Source: Mycobacterium sp.
GTDB taxonomy: Bacteria; Actinomycetota; Actinomycetes; Mycobacteriales; Mycobacteriaceae
DNA: 40,202 bases
Direction of reading: 5' to 3'
Assembly (NCBI RefSeq): GCF_004298145.1
Contig: NZ_SCRH01000035.1
Span: forward strand, 1 to 40,202
Shown: positions 1-7,883 of the stretch, piece by piece
Position numbering within the stretch: the first letter of the stretch is position 1
Layout: each line of letters opens with the position of its first letter
Notes under the pieces: model-generated
Seen by the model: the letters and a program-made list of their open reading frames with translations, nothing else
The model's database searches: none
What the model was told of the DNA's origin: nothing
Translations under genes and position numbers: made by a program

Positions 1-132
1 GCGATAGAACCCACCGGCCAGATCTTGCGGGATCTCACCGTGGGTGACGATGCACTCCTCAACGGTGGCCTCAAAGCGCATCGGTTGAAACGGCCCCTTA
101 GTAGTCACCGTCTCAGGAATGGTGTAACCCAT
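1..132 (-). CDS. Carotenoid oxygenase family protein, N-terminal part (runs off left edge)
   Basis: Only the first 44 codons are in the window. The protein begins MGYTIPETVTTKGPF and reaches GEIPQDLAGGFYR, which matches the N-terminal signature of the carotenoid cleavage oxygenase (RPE65/CCD) family, where a G-x-IP-xDL-xG-x-(Y/F)-R segment opens the beta-propeller. Members cleave double bonds of carotenoids, apocarotenoids or stilbenes with a non-haem iron held by four histidines; those histidines lie outside the window, so activity cannot be judged. The ATG is preceded by AGGAG about 6 nt upstream, which supports this start. The gene is divergent from the MarR gene at 550, and the space between them has two GATCG-centred palindromes. 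The family call is fairly secure from the motif, the substrate is unknown. Confidence 0.75.
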   Translation of the reverse strand, partial: MGYTIPETVTTKGPFQPMRFEATVEECIVTHGEIPQDLAGGFYR

Positions 133-216
133 CGTCAGCTCCTGGTCCTTGTTCTGTGCAGCAGTGCCTATGTGACGGCCGCGATACCGCCGATGCTAGC
201 GTCGAAGCGCCAATTT

Positions 217-232
217 GTAAACGATCGCTTAC
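217..232. promoter_or_regulatory. Palindrome GTAAACGATCGCTTAC, candidate operator
   Basis: Seven of eight base pairs of this 16-bp inverted repeat match. It lies 85 nt upstream of the carotenoid oxygenase start. A second copy of the core (AAACGATCGTTA) lies at 411-422. MarR regulators usually bind such palindromes near their own gene, so the MarR encoded at 550 is the simplest candidate binder; this is inference. Confidence 0.4.
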
Positions 233-410
233 GCCGGAGTGGCTGAAGGCTGCACCTTGGCCGGCCATCGGGATATCGGGGCTGCAACTGCACCCGGAAT
301 ATCGACGTTGTGCTGCTCAGCCTGCTGCGTCCCGGCTCATCTCCCCGCTGTGACGTACTTCGCTTTCGCGGCGGGGACCTGAAAGTATCGAGCATCAGCG
401 CCCAGCGCGC

Positions 411-422
411 AAACGATCGTTA
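411..422. promoter_or_regulatory. Palindrome core AACGATCGTT, second candidate operator
   Basis: Positions 412-421 form a perfect 10-bp palindrome and share AAACGATCG with the site at 217-232. It lies about 130 nt upstream of the MarR start. A looser relative (AACCGATCGCT) occurs near 6503-6513 between the SDR and P450 genes. Confidence 0.35.
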
Positions 423-549
423 TCATTAACCAAGCCATCGAGGGCGTGAGGGCGATATTGATCGTCGGGCCGCGGCGATAGCGTTCACCACGCCAAGTGG
501 GTGGCGTCAATGCGGCGCGCTTGTCCTGGGCGGCGGTCCATAATCGGGC

Positions 550-1083
550 ATGGTCACCCAGCACCCGCCGACGCGGACGATCACCGTCGAAGAGTATCGG
601 GAACTGTTGGCCGGCCGGCTTCGCGCGGACGGCGTTGTCGGGGCGGGCGCCGCCGAGCGCGCCGAGCTGGTGTTCAACCTGACCCGGCTGCAGCATCGAC
701 TGTCCCGTGATTTCGAGGGCATGCACCGCCGGCGCGGCTGGACATGGGCCGGCTTTCGCATCATGAACGTGTTGTGGGCCGTCGGTGCCGCCGAATTACG
801 TGATATCGCAAGACTTTCGGGCGCGTCACGGGCCGCCATCTCCAGCGCGCTGAACACCCTCGAGCGCGATGGGTTGGTGCTCCGGACTCGCGACAGCGCC
901 GATCGTCGACTGGTCCGAATTCAGCTGACCCAGCATGGCCGCGATGCGCTGCGCGAGGCGATGCGGGAGCAGGGCGAAAGGGAGCGTGAGTGGTTTGCCG
1001 AGCTCGAACCCTCCGAACAGCGGCGGCTGAGCGCGCTTCTCGCCGCACTGGCCGACCGCAAGGCGCCCCCGGGCAACCGATGA
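550..1083 (+). CDS. MarR family transcriptional regulator
   Basis: A 177-aa cytoplasmic DNA-binding protein. The winged helix-turn-helix is visible at about residues 58-115: the recognition segment LRDIARLSGASRAAISSALNTL is followed by the wing ERDGLVLRTRDSADRRLVRIQLTQHG, in which the DxR motif of the MarR wing (SADRRL) is present. The C-terminal helix EREREWFAELEPSEQRRLSALLAAL is the usual dimerisation part. Length is slightly above the family's typical 140-170 aa because of an N-terminal extension. It is divergent from the carotenoid oxygenase and convergent with the TetR at 1115, so control of the divergent gene and itself is likely. MarR proteins normally respond to aromatic or lipophilic ligands; the ligand here is unknown. 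Confidence 0.9.
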   Translation: MVTQHPPTRTITVEEYRELLAGRLRADGVVGAGAAERAELVFNLTRLQHRLSRDFEGMHRRRGWTWAGFRIMNVLWAVGAAELRDIARLSGASRAAISSALNTLERDGLVLRTRDSADRRLVRIQLTQHGRDALREAMREQGEREREWFAELEPSEQRRLSALLAALADRKAPPGNR

Positions 1084-1114
1084 TCTCCCGGCGCGCCCGC
1101 AAGGGCCTCTTTCG

Positions 1115-1756
1115 TCAAGGTCGTGTGGGAGCGAGCGTCGCGGCGACGATCCTGTCGACGGCCCGCATCGTCCGTCGGGTCCGCTCTTCGTCGGAATAGA
1201 AGCCGATGTCCATCGCCAGGCCCCACAGCAAATCCATGCACACCTGAGTGGTGGCCTCGGTATCCAACTCGGTGTCGATCTCGCCGGTCCGGGCCGCGGT
1301 GGCGAGCAACTCGCCCATGTATTCGCGCACGGAGTCGATCGGCAGCAGTGCCTTTTCGCGAAGTTCCGGGTGGGTGATGGCGTCGGCGGTCGAGATCACG
1401 AAGAACCGGACGAACGTCTCATCGGTCTGACTGAACCCGATCGCACTTTCGAAGACCGCCATGACGCGACGGTGGGCGGAGCCGGTCTCGACCTTGGCGT
1501 CGTCGAGGATTCGGCCGGCTACGACGTCGTGGACCGAAGTCAGCGCTGCCCTGTACAGCTCGATTTTGCTCGAGTAATAGTTGGCCACTGCGTTGCGGGT
1601 GATCCCGGCTTCCTCGGCGATTTGCTTGAGACTGGCCCGTTCGTAACCCGTTGTGGCGAAGACCTGCCGCGCGCTGTGCAGGATCTTTTGCCGCGTCTCG
1701 GCGCCGTCGGCGCCCAACGGGCGGCCTGGCCGGCGGCGGGCCACGGGGGAACTCAT
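1115..1756 (-). CDS. TetR/AcrR family transcriptional regulator, candidate regulator of the 2-13 kb cluster
   Basis: A 213-aa TetR repressor. After a basic N-terminus (ARRRPGRPLG) comes the TetR HTH: ILHSARQVFATTGYERASL, then KQIAEEAGITRNAVANYYSS with the usual YY-x-S-K end of the recognition helix. The rest is the helical ligand-binding domain. I take the ATG at 1756; a TTG eight codons upstream is possible but less likely. The gene points away from the AveC-like gene at 2016, and the shared promoter region contains the first copy (1906-1926) of an element found at four promoters across the next 10 kb. That placement makes this protein the best candidate for regulator of the whole group. This is inference from position only. 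Confidence 0.88.
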   Translation of the reverse strand: MSSPVARRRPGRPLGADGAETRQKILHSARQVFATTGYERASLKQIAEEAGITRNAVANYYSSKIELYRAALTSVHDVVAGRILDDAKVETGSAHRRVMAVFESAIGFSQTDETFVRFFVISTADAITHPELREKALLPIDSVREYMGELLATAARTGEIDTELDTEATTQVCMDLLWGLAMDIGFYSDEERTRRTMRAVDRIVAATLAPTRP

Positions 1757-1905
1757 CGGAAAGACTCTACGAGTCGGCAATGGGAGACGACGAATTTCTT
1801 GGCGCAGTCAACGGGGCACCGGCCGCCGCGCTCACTTGCCGGGGGAACCACCACGGCAACGCGCGATCGCGACGGCCCCCCAAGCGCGTCTTCGGCGTCC
1901 CTTCC

Positions 1906-1926
1906 TAACCAAACACCGTTCAATTA
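1906..1926. promoter_or_regulatory. Shared element copy 1 (TAACCAAACACCG...CAATTA)
   Basis: First of four copies of a 21-bp element whose best copy (7824-7844) is TAACCA-N9-TGGTTA. This copy keeps the left half TAACCAAACA exactly and has a degenerate right half. It lies in the divergent region between the TetR (start 1756) and the AveC-like gene (start 2016), a typical TetR operator position. Confidence 0.55.
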
Positions 1927-2015
1927 GAGTGAGTGGCCTGCGCCCGATTGAACCGCTGACCTCTGTGAACCGCGGTGGTGCTCGCAGACGACGGTTGCCA
2001 CGCGGAAGGCGCTAT

Positions 2016-3092
2016 ATGTCAAGCGGTTTGGATAACTGGGACACGGTGCACCCGGGGGCTCCTGCGGTTCGTCGTGATGTCGTGCGGGCACCGAGAGCCC
2101 AATGGCGATGGCAGCACTACCTCGCGGGGATCGCGGGCCTGTTCCTCGTGTGGGGTGGGTGGACGGTCGCGGCATGGCTTGCCGCGGGCCCCCGCCCCGT
2201 GACCGCATATCGAGATCCCGCGGCGTCCGCCTTCACGATCGCGACGGTCTACGAAATCGTCGCCGTGATGTTAGTTCTCGGCGTGGGTGCGTATGTCGTC
2301 CGTGGGTGTCTGCGACAACGTCGCGTTACCTTCGACGCGCAGTTGTGCATCGCGGGGCTTTCGGCGTACTGGCTTGATCCGTTCTACAACTTCTTCGTTC
2401 CGATGAATCTGTACAGCTCGAACTTCGTCAACGTCGGCAGCTGGTGCAGCCACGCACCGTTCGTGATCAACAAGGCCTGCAGCGGCTCGCCCGAGCCGGT
2501 TCTGGTCATCGGCAGCATCTACCTTGTGGGATTCCTTGTCTGCGCGATGTTGGGGTGCGGGCTGCTGCGGATTGTCAAAGCCCGCTATCCCAGCGCTTCG
2601 ATGGCGCGGATGCTGGTCGCCCTGGCGAGCTTCGCGATCATCGCCGACTTGCTGATCGACGGCGTTTCGAGCCAATTGAACTTGTGGAATCAGTTCATCC
2701 CCGCCGGCCTCAACATCGCCACTGCGGCGCGCCCTTTCCCGGTGACCCTGCCACTGTCGGCAATCCTGTTCTTTGGGGCCCCGACCCTGGCCCGATACGT
2801 GCGCGACGACAGAGGGGCAACGATCTTCGAGCGCGGGCTCGACCACCTGCGGCCACGCACCCGGAACGCCGTGTCGTTTCTCTCGCTCGTCGGCTACATG
2901 CAGTTGATGGTGGCGGTCACGATCCTGGTCACCATCGCCCCGGTCGGGCTGTACGCCAACAACTCACCGACCTACCCGGCCCACATCATCAACGGGCAGT
3001 GCGACATTGGGTCGGTGCGGGGCAGCGCGTACGGTCCATGCCCGGGAACCCCCGGCTTCATGGCCCCGCTGCGGCGTCTGCCGCATTCCTAG
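2016..3092 (+). CDS. AveC-like (spirocyclase AveC family) integral membrane protein
   Basis: A 358-aa membrane protein with about seven hydrophobic segments, the first near residues 35-60 (LAGIAGLFLVWGGWTVAAWLA) and others near 75-95, 155-175, 185-205, 230-250 and 285-310. The segment YWLDPFYNFFVPMNLYSSNF, with an acidic residue and aromatics after a helix and the later NVGSW, is the mark of mycobacterial AveC-like proteins. AveC of Streptomyces acts in avermectin spiroketal formation; what the mycobacterial relatives do is unknown. The start at 2016 follows GGAAGG; an open frame extends further upstream but has no such site. A paralogue lies at 12653-13639, so the cluster is framed by two copies. 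The FadD gene follows on the same strand after 72 nt with its own possible promoter. Confidence 0.8.
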   Translation: MSSGLDNWDTVHPGAPAVRRDVVRAPRAQWRWQHYLAGIAGLFLVWGGWTVAAWLAAGPRPVTAYRDPAASAFTIATVYEIVAVMLVLGVGAYVVRGCLRQRRVTFDAQLCIAGLSAYWLDPFYNFFVPMNLYSSNFVNVGSWCSHAPFVINKACSGSPEPVLVIGSIYLVGFLVCAMLGCGLLRIVKARYPSASMARMLVALASFAIIADLLIDGVSSQLNLWNQFIPAGLNIATAARPFPVTLPLSAILFFGAPTLARYVRDDRGATIFERGLDHLRPRTRNAVSFLSLVGYMQLMVAVTILVTIAPVGLYANNSPTYPAHIINGQCDIGSVRGSAYGPCPGTPGFMAPLRRLPHS

Positions 3093-3128
3093 CCGATGGG
3101 CCAGGGTACCGCGACACCGTACAATTTT

Positions 3129-3140
3129 TAATCATGATTA
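3129..3140. promoter_or_regulatory. Perfect 12-bp palindrome TAATCATGATTA upstream of FadD
   Basis: It lies in the 72-nt gap between the AveC-like gene and the acyl-CoA synthetase, 25 nt before the FadD start, in an AT-rich patch. It may be a repressor site overlapping a FadD promoter. It differs from the TAACCAAACA element found at the other promoters of the cluster. Confidence 0.4.
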
Positions 3141-3164
3141 GGTAGGTCAAGGATCGGAGCGCAG

Positions 3165-4700
3165 ATGGTGTTTGCCGCAACTGACTGGGTGGCCTACCAC
3201 GCCTGGCGCCACGGTGAGTCCCTTGCCCTCGGCTGCGCCGAGGATGGACGGCGAACAACCTGGGCGCAACTGGAAGAGCGTGTCGCCGGAGCGGCCGCCA
3301 CGCTGTGCGACCTCGGTGTCGGGCCCGGCGACCGGGTGGCGTTGATAAGCGAGAACGATCCGCGCGTGTTCGAAGTCCAGTTCGCCTGCATGCGCCTTGG
3401 CGCGCTGTTCGCACCGCTGAATTGGAGGCTGCACGTCCGCGAGATCCAGGAGCTCTGCCTCGACGCCCGCCCCCGCGTCATCGTCCACGACGAACGGTGG
3501 GCGGAAGTTGCGATCGACGCCGCCGCGAAAGCCGATATCGACCAGCGTCTATCGTTCGGCCGGGAGCGCGAGCGGACCGATTACGAGTCCGCGATCGCGA
3601 CCGCGGCCCCGTTTCGCGCAACCGGCACGATCCCGATGGACCAGCCCACCCACATCTTGTACACGTCGGGGACCACCGGGCGGCCAAAGGGCGCCCTGTC
3701 GACCAATGCAACATTGGTGTGGCAGGCCCTCAACTCGGCCCACACCACGGGGTACGCACAACCCGGATGCCACCAACTCAACCCGATGCCGCTGTTTCAC
3801 GCCGGCGGCCTCAACGTGATGGCCAATTCGATCCTGTATTTCGGCGGCGCGGTCACGACGATGGCCCGGTTCGACCCACAAGACGTACTGCACCGGCTGG
3901 TCGGCCACGATCCGCCGATCACCCATTTCGCCGCCATCCCGTTGTTCTATCAGCGCATGGCCGAGATGGCCGGTTTCGCCGACGCGGACTTCTCCCGGCT
4001 GCGACACGGAATCATCGCCGGTGCCATCGCATCACCGGAGCTCCTACAGCTGTGGGCCGACCGCGGATTCCCACTGCAGCCGCAGTACGGCGGGACCGAG
4101 ATGGGCCCGATGGCAACGGCTCTGGACGACGAGGCGAAAAATCTCGCCTACGCGAAAAGGGGCTCGACCGGTCGCGCCGCGCTGCATACGCGGATAAGGC
4201 TGGTCGATTCGGCCGGCAACGACGTCGAAGACGGCGTGACCGGTGAGATCTGGTTGCAGGGTCCCAGCATCACCGTCGGATATTGGGAGCGCGACAACGC
4301 CGACTACTTCACCGACGACGGCTGGTTTCGAACCGGAGATTCGGCATACCGAGACCGAGACGGCTTCTATTACCCGGTCGGCCGGGTCAAGGAGATGTTC
4401 AAATCCGGTGGAGAGAACATCTATCCGGCCGAAGTCGAACGCGTGCTCTTGCTGCATCCCGATGTGCGCGATGTCGGCGTCGTGGGCGTGGCGGACGGGG
4501 ACTGGGGTGAGGTCGGCCTGGCGGTCGTGGTACCGGCGCCTGGGGTCTCCCTCACCCTCGACGACTTGAATTCGTTTGCCGCGCAGCAGCTAGCACGGTA
4601 CAAGCTGCCGAAGCGGCTGGTCCTGGTCGGCGAGCTTCCTCGTAACGTCACCGGCAAGTTGTCCCGCGAACAGCTCAGGTCGGACCATCGTGGGGTCTGA
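3165..4700 (+). CDS. Acyl-CoA synthetase (FadD-type, AMP-binding enzyme)
   Basis: A 511-aa adenylate-forming ligase that activates a carboxylic acid to its CoA thioester through an acyl-AMP. The core motifs are in order: P-loop TSGTTGRPKG at residues 167-176, YGGTEMG at 308-314, GWFRTGD at 386-392, the hinge segment GRVKEMFKSGGENIYPAE, and the catalytic lysine in NVTGK at about residue 498. The length is normal for a medium/long-chain or aromatic/steroid acid CoA ligase of mycobacteria. A GGAG lies 5 nt before the ATG. Its 3' end overlaps the convergent thioesterase by 26 nt. In this cluster it would start substrate processing by CoA activation; the chain or ring system cannot be told from sequence. 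Confidence 0.92.
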   Translation: MVFAATDWVAYHAWRHGESLALGCAEDGRRTTWAQLEERVAGAAATLCDLGVGPGDRVALISENDPRVFEVQFACMRLGALFAPLNWRLHVREIQELCLDARPRVIVHDERWAEVAIDAAAKADIDQRLSFGRERERTDYESAIATAAPFRATGTIPMDQPTHILYTSGTTGRPKGALSTNATLVWQALNSAHTTGYAQPGCHQLNPMPLFHAGGLNVMANSILYFGGAVTTMARFDPQDVLHRLVGHDPPITHFAAIPLFYQRMAEMAGFADADFSRLRHGIIAGAIASPELLQLWADRGFPLQPQYGGTEMGPMATALDDEAKNLAYAKRGSTGRAALHTRIRLVDSAGNDVEDGVTGEIWLQGPSITVGYWERDNADYFTDDGWFRTGDSAYRDRDGFYYPVGRVKEMFKSGGENIYPAEVERVLLLHPDVRDVGVVGVADGDWGEVGLAVVVPAPGVSLTLDDLNSFAAQQLARYKLPKRLVLVGELPRNVTGKLSREQLRSDHRGV

Positions 4701-5658
4701 CCGATCGAGTCCGGGGTGCGACGAACACCATCTCCTGGGCGACGCTGGCCACGAGTTGCCCTGAGCGGGAACGCAGTTCGCCGCGGCAGAACGCACGGTA
4801 TCCGTGCGCGACGGGTGCCAGCTGCTCGAAGAGCAGCCATTCGTCAACGCGCGCCGGACGGTGCAGCCACACCGAATGGCTCAGCGTAGCTCCCAGGAAG
4901 GCTGTATGGCCGACCATGTCGCGCCACGGTATTCCGGTGGGAAAGTAGACCGGTTCGAACATCGGCAGATCCGTCGCGAAGGCCAAGGCCGCGGCATCCG
5001 CGGCGGCCACCTCGCGCGGATAGCGAATCGCTTTCACCCAGAGGCGATTTCGCGGTGGCGCGATCGAATCGCTCCAGGGTACGTGATCGATGTAGCGCAG
5101 ATCGACCGGCCACCGTGCCCCGACTTCGCCCGGAAAATCGTCACCGTATCGATCGGACAACGACGCCCGGCGCGATGGCAGCGTGTCGGGGTCGGGTAGC
5201 GGTCGCGCGGGATCGCCTTGCTCCGTTGGCCATTCGTGCTCGATTGAGGGGCGCGCGTCGTCCGATGGTGGCGCGTGAAACGACGCGACGGTGGTGGCCA
5301 GGACCCGCCCGCCTTGCCGCGCGGTGACGACCCGCGTGGACATCGACCGCGAGTCGCGTGCCCGGTCGACCTCGTAGCTGATCGCCTGCGCGTCGTCGCC
5401 CGCGTGCAGAAACGAGGTGTGCGACGAATGGGCGACGCGGTCCGAATCGACCGTCGCGGCAGCGGCCAGCAAGCTCTGCGCCCCGACCTGCCCGCCGTAG
5501 AGGCGTGGCAGTCCCGAGTTTGTGGGTGCGCTCTCATACGTATCGGCGGCGACGTCCCGGAGCGCGAATATCGTGTGCCACCAGCGCACGGATTCGATGT
5601 CGTCGGCGGGATCGACCACTGTGTCGGGGCGCGAGTCAGCGTGCGGTCGCGCCGGCAT
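4675..5658 (-). CDS. Acyl-CoA thioesterase II (TesB-like)
   Basis: A 327-aa double hot-dog thioesterase that hydrolyses acyl-CoA to free acid and CoA. The first hot-dog has [18 protein letters not shown] followed by [11 protein letters not shown], the TesB helix and strand pattern. The second has the ATDLPMFEP and [19 protein letters not shown] region, in which the usual TesB SLDHS-type segment appears as [11 protein letters not shown]. The C-terminus has [24 protein letters not shown]. The start overlaps the SDR's 3' end by 23 nt, so the two are co-transcribed in the order SDR then thioesterase. A later GTG ([10 protein letters not shown]) could be the true start. It may release a free acid or recycle CoA during breakdown. 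Confidence 0.88.
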   Translation of the reverse strand: MPARPHADSRPDTVVDPADDIESVRWWHTIFALRDVAADTYESAPTNSGLPRLYGGQVGAQSLLAAAATVDSDRVAHSSHTSFLHAGDDAQAISYEVDRARDSRSMSTRVVTARQGGRVLATTVASFHAPPSDDARPSIEHEWPTEQGDPARPLPDPDTLPSRRASLSDRYGDDFPGEVGARWPVDLRYIDHVPWSDSIAPPRNRLWVKAIRYPREVAAADAAALAFATDLPMFEPVYFPTGIPWRDMVGHTAFLGATLSHSVWLHRPARVDEWLLFEQLAPVAHGYRAFCRGELRSRSGQLVASVAQEMVFVAPRTRSVRPHDGPT

Positions 5659-6466
5659 CGACGGGAATCGTCGCGCCCGTGATGTAGCGGGCCTCGTCGG
5701 AGACCAGCCAGGCCACGGCGTTGGAGATGTCTTCGGCCTGGATGAGCTGAACGGGAAGGATATTGGTCATCGCGTCGAACAGTTCGGGGACATCGGGGGC
5801 GGCGCCCAAAAACGATGGATTGTTGACCATCGGGGTGTCGGTGCCCGTGGGGTGCAGCGAATTCACCCGAACGTTGTAGTCGCCCAGTGCGTTCGCGTAT
5901 GCCCGCATCAGCCCGACGACGCCGTGCTTTGCCGCCGTATAGCCCAGCATGCCGTATGTTTTGGAGCGCAGGCTGCGCGTCGTTCCCTTCAGGCCGGCCG
6001 CCGAGCTGGTGATGACGATGGCGCCGCCCGTGTTCTGCTCGACGAGTGTCGGGATGGCCGCCTCGATCGTGTAGACGACGCCGGTGAGCATGACGTCGAT
6101 GCAGTCGTGCCACGCCTGCACCACGGTCGACGTCGGGCCCAGCACGGGCATGATGCCGGCGTTGGCGATCACGATGTCCACTCGGCCGAATTCGGCGAGG
6201 CCCTCATCGAAGACCTTGTTGACGGCCGCCTCGTCCCGCACGTCGGCTTTGGCGGCCACAATCCGACGACCGAGCGCCTGAACCTCGGCTACGGTCTGGG
6301 CCAGCTCGTCCTCGGTTCCCAGCGGGTAGGGGACGGAGTCGATCTGCCCGCAGATGTCGAACGTGACGATGTCTGCACCGTCTTTCGCCAGTCGCACCGC
6401 GTGCGAGCGGCCCTGGCCTCGCGCTCCACCGCTGATGAAGGCAACCTTGCCGTCCAACGCTCCCAT
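5636..6466 (-). CDS. Mycofactocin-coupled SDR family oxidoreductase
   Basis: A 276-aa short-chain dehydrogenase. The nucleotide-binding segment [15 protein letters not shown] (TGxxxGxG variant) and acidic patch FDIC are near residues 12-40, NAGIM near 100, catalytic Ser-Tyr-Lys as SSAAG...Y-TAAKHG, and the PTGTDTPM loop after it. The [19 protein letters not shown] start and the insert after FDICGQID are typical of the SDR subgroup whose NAD is tightly bound and whose electrons pass to the peptide-derived cofactor mycofactocin. ATG 6466 has AGGGGAGA upstream; an earlier in-frame ATG at 6556 would run through the promoter and is not chosen. The gene is divergent from the P450 at 6594. It probably oxidises an alcohol, perhaps the P450 product. 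Confidence 0.85.
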   Translation of the reverse strand: MGALDGKVAFISGGARGQGRSHAVRLAKDGADIVTFDICGQIDSVPYPLGTEDELAQTVAEVQALGRRIVAAKADVRDEAAVNKVFDEGLAEFGRVDIVIANAGIMPVLGPTSTVVQAWHDCIDVMLTGVVYTIEAAIPTLVEQNTGGAIVITSSAAGLKGTTRSLRSKTYGMLGYTAAKHGVVGLMRAYANALGDYNVRVNSLHPTGTDTPMVNNPSFLGAAPDVPELFDAMTNILPVQLIQAEDISNAVAWLVSDEARYITGATIPVDAGATAR

Positions 6467-6560
6467 TTCGGATCTCCCCTTCGCACGCCGCGCCGTCGCT
6501 TTAACCGATCGCTGTTCGATAACGTAATGCGGCTGCGGAGCCTTGTACATAGGCATTGAC

Positions 6561-6581
6561 TAACCAAACAATGCTGGATTA
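6561..6581. promoter_or_regulatory. Shared element copy 2 (TAACCAAACAATG...GGATTA)
   Basis: Second copy of the 21-bp element, with the exact core TAACCAAACAATG. It lies between the divergent SDR (start 6466) and P450 (start 6594), ending only 12 nt before the P450 ATG. A protein bound there would block P450 transcription and could also cover the SDR promoter. Confidence 0.6.
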
Positions 6582-6593
6582 ACGTCGCAGGTC

Positions 6594-7796
6594 ATGGACA
6601 ACGCGAAGGCTGAATCCGACGCCTCGGCCGCGGCGATCCTGCCGCACTACAACATGTGGGATCCCGAGCACGAGAAGGCCAAGTGGGACATCTTCTCGTA
6701 CGCGCGGCGCAACTGTCCGGTTGCGCACACCGATGCCGACGAGGGCAGCCGGTACGTCGTCACCCGCTACGAGGACGTCCGCCGGGTCCTCGAGGACCCG
6801 CACACCTTCTCGTCGGCGGGTGTCTCGCCCCGCCCGTCGCCGGTGCAACTCAACCCCCTCGACGCCGATCCGCCGTATCAGGTGGAACTGCGCAGGCTCC
6901 TCAACCCGATGTTCACCCGCAACTTCCTGCTGCGGTTCGAACCCGAACTGCGGAAAAACGCCATCGACCTGATCGGTCGCTTCGTCGACAACGGACGCGT
7001 CGACTTCATCCGGGAGTACGCGGGCCCGTTCGTGGGCAATGCCTTGTCAAGGGTCGTGTTCAACGAAGAGGACCCCGAAAAAATGGACCGCGCGGCCGAC
7101 GTCGTGATCCGGGTGGCGGTCGATCCCACCGACGAAGCGTTCTTCGAACTCGCCATGCTCGCCGGGCAATACATCGCCGAGCGCGAGGCGAACCCCGTTG
7201 ACCGCGACGACGTGCTGAATGCGATCGCCACCGGCGTCCTCGAATCCGGCAGGCCGCTGACCGATGGCGAACGACTCGGCGTGGTCACCGTCTTGTTCCT
7301 GGGCGGCCTCGACACCACTCGAGGCGCGATTGGTTCGATCGCCTACCACCTGGCGCGCCAGCCCGAGCTCGAACAACGGCTGCGTGATCCCGCCTGGATT
7401 CGTCAGGACATGGACGAGTTCATCCGGCTGGAGTCGCCCGTTGGCTGTCTCGGCCGAACGGCCACCAGGGACGTCGAACTCGGTGGCGTGACCATCAAGC
7501 AGGGCGAGCAGTTGCTGATTCGCTTCGATTCCGCGAATCGCGACGAAGCCCGCTTCGAGGAAGCCGCGCAGCTGAAATTCGATACCCGTCGCAGTAGCTC
7601 GGCCGGCTTCGGGCTGGGAATCCACCGTTGCCTGGGTTCGCACTTCGCCCGGATCCAGATCGCGATCGCCTTCGACGAGCTCTTCAAGCGGGTGACGAAC
7701 CTGCGTTTCGCCGACCCCGATGCCGAAGTACGTTGGGCCGCAGGCATTGCCAACGGTCCGGAGAGTCTGGATCTGGTCTTCGACGTGATTGGTTGA
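6594..7796 (+). CDS. Cytochrome P450 (bacterial class I type)
   Basis: A 400-aa soluble haem monooxygenase that inserts oxygen into a hydrophobic substrate using a separate ferredoxin and reductase, neither of which is seen nearby. The I-helix oxygen-activation motif GGLDTTR is at residues 237-243, the ExxR pair at E275-R278 (EFIR), and the haem loop FGLGIHRCLG at 339-348 with the axial Cys at 346. The K-helix and C-terminal regions are complete, so the enzyme looks intact. The gene is divergent from the SDR and followed by the double-domain FadE after 87 nt. The neighbours suggest it oxidises the same lipid or terpenoid substrate as the rest of the cluster. The CYP subfamily cannot be assigned by eye. 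Confidence 0.95.
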   Translation: MDNAKAESDASAAAILPHYNMWDPEHEKAKWDIFSYARRNCPVAHTDADEGSRYVVTRYEDVRRVLEDPHTFSSAGVSPRPSPVQLNPLDADPPYQVELRRLLNPMFTRNFLLRFEPELRKNAIDLIGRFVDNGRVDFIREYAGPFVGNALSRVVFNEEDPEKMDRAADVVIRVAVDPTDEAFFELAMLAGQYIAEREANPVDRDDVLNAIATGVLESGRPLTDGERLGVVTVLFLGGLDTTRGAIGSIAYHLARQPELEQRLRDPAWIRQDMDEFIRLESPVGCLGRTATRDVELGGVTIKQGEQLLIRFDSANRDEARFEEAAQLKFDTRRSSSAGFGLGIHRCLGSHFARIQIAIAFDELFKRVTNLRFADPDAEVRWAAGIANGPESLDLVFDVIG

Positions 7797-7823
7797 CGGG
7801 GCGGGTATCGGGCGGCCTGGCGC

Positions 7824-7844
7824 TAACCAAACAATGTATGGTTA
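7824..7844. promoter_or_regulatory. Shared element copy 3 (TAACCA-N9-TGGTTA), best copy
   Basis: This copy has perfect 6-bp inverted arms (TAACCA and TGGTTA) and the core TAACCAAACAATG. It lies 39 nt upstream of the FadE start at 7884, in the 87-nt gap after the P450. A possible -10 (TATACT) overlaps its right edge, so binding would hinder transcription. Confidence 0.6.
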
Positions 7845-7883
7845 TACTCGACGCGGGACCCGGGAGACCGAGACGAGGCCAAA

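Larger units (their letters stand above)
133..549. other. Divergent intergenic region with two palindromes
   Basis: This 417-bp stretch separates the carotenoid oxygenase (minus) from the MarR gene (plus). Short open frames exist in it but none resembles a protein or has a ribosome site. It contains two related palindromes (217-232 and 411-422), listed separately. I see no other gene. Confidence 0.6.
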
